Of a stretch of DNA of 9,748 nt, positions 5,840 through 9,748 are shown in pieces; within the stretch, counting starts at the first letter, position 1, and each line of letters opens with the position of its first letter. The position numbers were made by a program, and so were the translations under genes. The notes under the pieces were generated by a model. That model was not told the origin of the DNA. It was given only the letters and a program-made list of their open reading frames with translations, and searched no databases. Origin of the DNA: Firmicutes bacterium UBA3871 (GTDB lineage Bacteria; Bacillota; Clostridia; Peptostreptococcales; Anaerovoracaceae); assembly GCA_002392265.1 (NCBI GenBank), contig DGGP01000043.1, positions 1 to 9,748 of the forward strand, in the 5' to 3' direction.

Positions 5840-5871
5840 AAAGCCTTTCGACAGAAATGCCGAAGGGCTTT
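5840..5871. terminator. Bidirectional intrinsic terminator between convergent uraA and GNAT gene
   Basis: An 11-base-pair stem, AAAGCCTTTCG (5840-5850) with CGAAGGGCTTT (5861-5871), encloses a 10-base loop and has one G-T pair. It is followed on the plus strand by ATTTTTTAT and preceded by an A-rich run, which gives a T run on the minus strand. It can therefore end both the pyrR-uraA transcript and the minus-strand operon whose last gene stops at 5892. Confidence 0.88.
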
Positions 5872-5891
5872 ATTTTTTATACTTTAGTTTC

Positions 5892-6407
5892 CTAAAAATT
5901 ATATTCAAACAGAACTACATCGGTGAACTCGCTGCTGCCTGCCTTGTGACGGCAGCTTGTATACTTGCCCGCAAAGCGGAAGCCGCCTTTGAGCAGCGCT
6001 ATCTGCCAGCTGACATTATCCACCTCAGCATAAGCCTCGAGCCGTGTAAGCCCATGTACTGACTTCGCAATTTCGACAATCTTGTCCACACATTCATCTC
6101 TTACTGCGTTGCGGTCGTAGCCGTCGCCTATTACCAGCACCAGAGTTGCACTGTGACGGTCTCTGCGCGAAACATCGTCGAGAGTAAGCCTGCCTGCGAC
6201 ATTTCCCTCATCATCAAGAATCAGATAGCTGTAAAACTTGTCTCTTTTCTGATCCTCAAGAGCCTTTGCCTGATACTCGATATATCTGTTGTACTGATAA
6301 TAGACCTGGTCTCTGTATATTCCCTGATCGCTGAAAAATTTTTTATTCGCTCTTTCAAACTCAAAAATTCTCAGAGTATCAGCATCGTTTACCAATTGAA
6401 GCTTCAT
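5892..6407 (-). CDS. GNAT family N-acetyltransferase (RimJ/RimL-like)
   Basis: This 171-residue cytoplasmic protein is an acetyl-CoA-dependent acyltransferase of the GNAT fold; its acceptor is unknown. The middle strand pair is GNVAGRLTLDDVSRRDRHSA (about 68-87), and the acetyl-CoA-binding beta-bulge and loop lie at VLVIGDGYDRNAVRDECV. There is no textbook Q/RxxGxG/A: the loop reads GDGYDRNA, a divergence also seen in other RimJ/RimL-like proteins. The C-terminal half has LEAYAEVDNVSWQIALLKGGFRFAGKY, the usual motif B in which an Asn and a hydrophobic helix precede the GF turn. GGGAG lies nine bases before the ATG and overlaps the last codons and stop region of the aldo/keto reductase, 17 bases away, so translation is probably coupled. 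It is the last gene before the terminator. Possible substrates include ribosomal protein N-termini or small amines. Confidence 0.82.
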   Translation of the reverse strand: MKLQLVNDADTLRIFEFERANKKFFSDQGIYRDQVYYQYNRYIEYQAKALEDQKRDKFYSYLILDDEGNVAGRLTLDDVSRRDRHSATLVLVIGDGYDRNAVRDECVDKIVEIAKSVHGLTRLEAYAEVDNVSWQIALLKGGFRFAGKYTSCRHKAGSSEFTDVVLFEYNF

Positions 6408-6424
6408 AATAGCAACTCCCTTCT

Positions 6425-7438
6425 TTAGAAATATCCGTTGAAAGCCTTGTAGTTTTCCTTGAGGAGATTCGGAGTATCAAGCCCGTAAGGGCATTTCTTT
6501 GCGCAGCTACCGCAGCCTGTGCACTTTTCGATTTTGTGCATTTCCTCTTTCCAGAAATCCGTCGTGTATTCGGCAATCGGTGCTCTTTGCAGGAACAGCG
6601 CCATACGTGCACAGTCCTTTATCAGAATTCCCTGCGGACATGGCATGCAATAGCCGCAGCCTCTGCAGAAATCCGTCGCCAGAGCCTTTCTGTCAGCATC
6701 TATCACAGCCTGAAGTTCAGGCGTCATCATCTGCTGAAAATCATCGGTGTTGCATGAAAGGAACTCTTCAAGCTCGGACTGCCTCTGGATGCCCCAGATT
6801 GGCAGAGCATTCGGGAACTGAGCAAGATATGCATAAGCTGCGCGGCCGCTCTTTATCAGTCCTCCTGCCATACCCTTCATGCACATAAATCCCATGCCGG
6901 CTCTTTCGGAAGCTCTGACAAGCTCCACCTCTTCGGCAGATGCTATATAAGAGAACGGAAACTGCAAGGTCTCGTAGATGCCGCTTTCGATTGCTTCCTT
7001 TGCCACATGCATGCGGTGGTTCGTGATGCCTATGTGGCGCACCTTTCCCGCACTTACTGCGTCAGTCATGGCCTTCCACAGTCCGTCTTCGCCGTCCGGC
7101 TTTGGACAGAACGGTGGGTTGTGGAACTGCATAATGTCGACATAGTCGGTCTGAAGCTCTGAAAGTGAGCCGTCCAGCTGCTTTGTAAATTCTTCGCCGG
7201 TGAGCGCCATCGACTTTGTGGAAATGTAAAGCTCTTCCCTGATGCCCTTAAAGGCCTTGCCGATTTTGTGCTCGGAATCGGTATAGAATCTGGCAGTATC
7301 GAAAAAGTTTATGCCTGCTTCGAAGGCCTGCCTGAGCAGCTTTACGGCATCGTCCTCCGCAAGTCTTTGAATCGGCAGCGCGCCAAAGCCGTTTTTGTTA
7401 ACTGTAATGCCTGTGCGGCCAAGAGTAACTGTCTTCAT
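6425..7438 (-). CDS. Aldo/keto reductase with C-terminal twin 4Fe-4S cluster motifs
   Basis: This 337-residue protein combines an NAD(P)H-type aldo/keto reductase barrel (about 1-240) with a ferredoxin-like tail. The catalytic tetrad is present: Asp47 in FFDTA, Tyr52, Lys75 in STK and His106 in QFHNP. Two cysteine clusters follow: CRGCGYCMPC (258-267) and CTGCGSCAKKC (306-316), both succeeded by Pro and able to hold 4Fe-4S clusters. Such fusions are common in Clostridia and other anaerobes; the substrate is usually unknown. The start at 7438 is chosen because AAGGAG (7450-7445) lies at ideal distance. An ATG at 7453 overlaps the exodeoxyribonuclease stop codon (ATGA) but has no site of its own; using it would add five residues. 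The gene is packed between exodeoxyribonuclease III and the acetyltransferase in one operon. Confidence 0.9.
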   Translation of the reverse strand: MKTVTLGRTGITVNKNGFGALPIQRLAEDDAVKLLRQAFEAGINFFDTARFYTDSEHKIGKAFKGIREELYISTKSMALTGEEFTKQLDGSLSELQTDYVDIMQFHNPPFCPKPDGEDGLWKAMTDAVSAGKVRHIGITNHRMHVAKEAIESGIYETLQFPFSYIASAEEVELVRASERAGMGFMCMKGMAGGLIKSGRAAYAYLAQFPNALPIWGIQRQSELEEFLSCNTDDFQQMMTPELQAVIDADRKALATDFCRGCGYCMPCPQGILIKDCARMALFLQRAPIAEYTTDFWKEEMHKIEKCTGCGSCAKKCPYGLDTPNLLKENYKAFNGYF

Positions 7439-7444
7439 TTTGCA

Positions 7445-7450
7445 CTCCTT
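7445..7450 (-). promoter_or_regulatory. Ribosome binding site deciding the aldo/keto reductase start
   Basis: AAGGAG on the minus strand lies six bases before the ATG at 7438. It directly follows the alternative ATG at 7453, whose own upstream sequence is AT-rich and lacks a purine site. This favours 7438 as the start. The site sits on the last base of the upstream stop codon, which suggests translational coupling. Confidence 0.7.
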
Positions 7451-8199
7451 CATTCTATTTCAAGCTCTACCGGACAATGATCCGACCCGTAAATCTCCGT
7501 ATGGATTTTCGCGTCTCTAAGGCGCGGTTTTAAGGCTTCAGAGGCGAGGAAATAGTCTATCCTCCACCCTGCGTTGCGCTCGCGTGCCTTAAATCGGTAC
7601 GACCACCAGCTGTAGGTCACGGTATCGGGATAAAACAACCTGAACGTATCAATCATCCCATCATCAAGGAGGGCTGAAAGCTTTCCCCTCTCCTCGTCGG
7701 TAAAGCCCGCATTGTGGTGATTTGCCGTCGGATTTTTGAGATCTATTTCTTTATGCGCGACATTTAAATCGCCGCAGTATATGACAGGCTTCTTTTTCTC
7801 GAGACTCTTTATATATCTGTGCCAGTCGTCCTCCCAGCGCATGCGGTAGTCGAGTCTTTTAAGCTCGTCCTGCGAGTTTGGCACATAGACCGTAATGAAA
7901 TAGAAGTCCTCGTATTCGAGAGTGATTACTCTGCCCTCGTGATCGTGCTCGTCCACACCAATGCCGTAGGTTACCGACAGTGGCTCTTTCTTTGTAAAAA
8001 TCGCCGTTCCGGAGTAACCCTTCTTTTCGGCATAGTTCCAGTACTGCCTGTAGCCCGGCAGGTCCATTTCTATCTGACCCTCCTGAAGCTTTGTTTCCTG
8101 AAGGCAGAATATATCCGCATCAAGCTCATTAAAGATATCCAGAAAGCCTTTGCCCATAACGGCGCGCAGGCCGTTTACATTCCAGGATATAAATTTCAT
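7450..8199 (-). CDS. xth: Exodeoxyribonuclease III / AP endonuclease (ExoA, Xth family)
   Basis: This 249-residue cytoplasmic DNA-repair enzyme cuts 5' of abasic sites and removes 3' blocks from nicked DNA; it belongs to the Mg-dependent EEP fold. The whole active site is visible: WNVNG (Asn7 and Asn9), LQETK (Glu35), TVYVPNS (Tyr105), GDLNVAH (Asp144, Asn146), GWRIDYFL (Asp215) and GSDHCPV (Asp240, His241). The length matches the Bacillus ExoA form of about 250. The start at 8199 has GAGGTG about seven bases upstream, formed partly from the mnmA stop codon ten bases away, so the two genes are tightly coupled. Its stop overlaps the first possible ATG of the downstream reductase. Nothing appears truncated or substituted. 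Confidence 0.95.
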   Translation of the reverse strand: MKFISWNVNGLRAVMGKGFLDIFNELDADIFCLQETKLQEGQIEMDLPGYRQYWNYAEKKGYSGTAIFTKKEPLSVTYGIGVDEHDHEGRVITLEYEDFYFITVYVPNSQDELKRLDYRMRWEDDWHRYIKSLEKKKPVIYCGDLNVAHKEIDLKNPTANHHNAGFTDEERGKLSALLDDGMIDTFRLFYPDTVTYSWWSYRFKARERNAGWRIDYFLASEALKPRLRDAKIHTEIYGSDHCPVELEIE

Positions 8200-8209
8200 C
8201 TTTGCACCT

Positions 8210-9292
8210 CTATTCCACAGTATCTATAATTCCTCCGCCGAGGACATTATCTCCGTCGTAGAAAACAACCGACTGCCCCGGAGTGATTGCTCTCTGCGGC
8301 TCGTCGAATATGCCCATAATCGTTTTTCCGCCGGTTACTTTAATGTCCGCAGGCTGCTCCTTTTTTCTGTATCTGGTCATCGCTTTGCAGCGCACTGTTT
8401 CGCCTGTTTTCGGTGCCCCCGCTACCCAGCATACATCTATCGCGGTGAAGGTCTTTTTAAAGACGCTGCTCTCCGGGCCGACAAAAACGGTGTTGGTCTT
8501 TACATCCTTGCCCGTCACGAAAATCGGTGCTTCCGCAGCAATCCCCAGGCCCTTCCTCTGGCCGATGGTGTAGCGGATTGCGCCCTTGTGGCAGCCTATA
8601 CACTTGCCCTGCTCGTTCACTACCTCGCCCGGCTCGAAGCTCTTTCCCGTGTAACGCTCGATGAAGCTTACATAGTCGCCGTCCGGCACGAAGCATATGT
8701 CCTGGCTGTCAGGCTTGTCGGCATTTAGGAATCCCATCTCCTCGGCTATGCGCCGCACCTCGGGCTTGCTTAAGTCCCCGAGAGGGAAAAGTGTGTGTGA
8801 AAGCTGCTCACTCGAAAGCTGGTAAAGTACGTAGCTCTGGTCTTTGCCTGCGTCGAGACCCTTCAAAAGGCGGCAGCTGCCGTCCTCTCCCCGCACAATT
8901 CTCGCATAATGCCCGGTTGCGATGTAGTCGCATCCGAGGACCTTTGCCCTGTGGTATAAAAGGTCGAATTTCATATATCTATTGCAATCGATGCACGGAT
9001 TCGGTGTGCGTCCGGTGAGGTACTCGCTCACAAATTTATCAATGACGCGTTCTCTGAAATTATCCTCGTAATTGAAAACATAGTAAGGCATATCCAAGCG
9101 ATATGCAACACTCTTTGCGTCCTCAACATCCGAGAGAGAGCAGCAAGTATGCCCTTTAGGCACGTCTATATCCTCATTGTCGTACAGCTTCATCGTGCAG
9201 CCGATGCACTCGTAACCCTGTTTTTTCAATAAATATGCCGCAACCGAGGAGTCCACTCCGCCGCTCATTGCAACTAATACTTTCTCGCTCAA
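8210..9292 (-). CDS. mnmA: tRNA-uridine 2-sulfurtransferase MnmA (TTG start)
   Basis: MnmA adds sulfur to C2 of wobble uridine-34 in tRNA-Lys, -Glu and -Gln, using ATP to adenylate the base and a persulfide as donor. This 360-residue protein has the PP-loop SGGVDSS (10-16) and the catalytic cysteines Cys100 (TPNPCIDCN) and Cys200 (SQDICFVP). It also has ATGHYAR (125-131), DQSYVLYQL (151-159) and the C-terminal barrel with [11 protein letters not shown] and [14 protein letters not shown]. The start codon is TTG at 9292; the next ATG falls inside the PP-loop and would destroy it. AGGAG (9304-9300) lies seven bases before the TTG. The gene follows a cysteine desulfurase by 36 bases, the usual Firmicute pairing (YrvO-MnmA), so that enzyme is the likely sulfur donor. 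Confidence 0.96.
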   Translation of the reverse strand: MSEKVLVAMSGGVDSSVAAYLLKKQGYECIGCTMKLYDNEDIDVPKGHTCCSLSDVEDAKSVAYRLDMPYYVFNYEDNFRERVIDKFVSEYLTGRTPNPCIDCNRYMKFDLLYHRAKVLGCDYIATGHYARIVRGEDGSCRLLKGLDAGKDQSYVLYQLSSEQLSHTLFPLGDLSKPEVRRIAEEMGFLNADKPDSQDICFVPDGDYVSFIERYTGKSFEPGEVVNEQGKCIGCHKGAIRYTIGQRKGLGIAAEAPIFVTGKDVKTNTVFVGPESSVFKKTFTAIDVCWVAGAPKTGETVRCKAMTRYRKKEQPADIKVTGGKTIMGIFDEPQRAITPGQSVVFYDGDNVLGGGIIDTVE

Positions 9293-9299
9293 TTATTAT

Positions 9300-9304
9300 C
9301 TCCT
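9300..9304 (-). promoter_or_regulatory. Ribosome binding site supporting the TTG start of mnmA
   Basis: AGGAG on the minus strand is seven bases upstream of TTG at 9292. No ATG or GTG with a ribosome binding site lies near it in the same frame. The conserved MnmA N-terminus ([15 protein letters not shown]) begins right after this TTG, which confirms the choice. Confidence 0.75.
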
Positions 9305-9328
9305 AATCGTTTTTCTGTGCTGATATTA

Positions 9329-9748
9329 CTACATTTTGCGCAATAAATCAACCAGCGGAGGAATTTCTGAAAGAATCCTCGCAATATCCTCTTCGGTGTT
9401 GTATTCGCCAAGCGAGAGCCTGAGGGCACCTCTTGCAAGTTCTTCAGATCTGCCTATTGCAAGCATGACATGCGACGGCTTGACCGACCCGGAGGCACAG
9501 GCACTGCCCGAAGAAGCGCATATCCCCTTCCCGCTTAGCAGCAGCACCAGCTCTTCGCCCGAAATGCCTTCGAAGCAGAAGCTTACAGTGCCCGGCAGTC
9601 TGTTTTGAGTGGCACCGTTTAGGAAGCTCCCCGGTATCTTTGAAAGCCCTGCGATAAGCTTTTCTGAAAGGTCTCGGACATTTGCCGCATTTTCGTCCAT
9701 GGCCCCTGCGCTTTCCTTAAGCGCCGCTGCCATCCCTACTATGGCAGG
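9329..9748 (-). CDS. Cysteine desulfurase (NifS/IscS/YrvO type), C-terminal part
   Basis: About 139 C-terminal residues of a PLP-dependent cysteine desulfurase are visible; the 5' end lies outside the window. The visible part opens with PAIVGMAAAL, a standard segment of this family. GTVSFCFEGISGEELVLLL follows, and then the active-site loop GICASSGSACASG, whose second cysteine (in SSGSACASG) carries the persulfide. Further on are HVMLAIG and ARGALRLSLGEYNTEEDI, matching the family's RxSxGxxNTxED signature. The catalytic Cys-loop length resembles group I (NifS/IscS) rather than SufS. It removes sulfur from L-cysteine to give alanine and an enzyme persulfide. Placement 36 bases ahead of mnmA suggests it serves tRNA thiolation. 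The internal ATG at 9733 is not the start, since conserved sequence continues upstream of it to the edge. Confidence 0.93.
   Translation of the reverse strand, partial: PAIVGMAAALKESAGAMDENAANVRDLSEKLIAGLSKIPGSFLNGATQNRLPGTVSFCFEGISGEELVLLLSGKGICASSGSACASGSVKPSHVMLAIGRSEELARGALRLSLGEYNTEEDIARILSEIPPLVDLLRKM

Noticed and set aside
7439..7453. ATG at 7453 as the aldo/keto reductase start
   Set aside because: There is no ribosome binding site upstream of it; AAGGAG lies after it and is well placed for the ATG at 7438. The ATGA overlap makes it a possible but weaker choice.
8150..8728. Plus-strand open frame of 192 codons opposite mnmA and xth
   Set aside because: It is antisense to two well-supported genes, has no ribosome binding site or recognisable motif, and reads as a shadow of their codon pattern.

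Overview
The window reads as chromosomal DNA of an anaerobic, low-to-mid GC Firmicute, probably in class Clostridia. Supporting signs are strong AGGAGG-type ribosome binding sites, sigma-A promoters with 17-base spacers, a Bacillus-type PyrR attenuator, a ferredoxin-like aldo/keto reductase and an oxaloacetate decarboxylase alpha subunit without its biotin domain. The family or genus cannot be fixed from sequence alone. Gene density is high. No tRNA, rRNA, CRISPR array, prophage or transposase gene was seen, and no stretch over 300 bases lacks a gene.

Left block, minus strand, 1-3012: a clean promoter (TTGACT-17-TACAAT) drives three genes. The first encodes a 285-residue MoaA-like protein that has lost every iron-sulfur cysteine of MoaA. 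Next come oadA (carboxyltransferase subunit) and the N-terminal two-thirds or less of an aspartate kinase that runs off the left edge. Oxaloacetate and aspartate metabolism link the last two. The role of the cysteine-less MoaA relative is unknown, and it is the most unusual item in the window.

Middle block, 3022-3760: a YfcE/MJ0936-type metallophosphoesterase (minus strand) is bracketed by short GGGGACAG-core palindromic repeats. Two are tandem copies after its stop, and two more lie in its promoter region, the last one abutting the next promoter.

Plus-strand block, 3761-5871: a consensus promoter (TTGACA-17-TATTAT), a roughly 140-base leader that folds as a three-state PyrR attenuator, pyrR, and the uracil permease gene uraA, ending in a bidirectional terminator. 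PyrR bound to uridine nucleotide should shut off its own gene and uracil uptake.

Right block, minus strand, 9748-5892: a cysteine desulfurase (5' end outside the window), mnmA with a TTG start, exodeoxyribonuclease III, an aldo/keto reductase with two 4Fe-4S motifs, and a GNAT acetyltransferase. Gaps are 36 bases or less, so they probably form one operon that ends at the shared terminator. The desulfurase and MnmA form a sulfur relay for tRNA wobble-uridine thiolation; the downstream genes have no obvious functional link to it.
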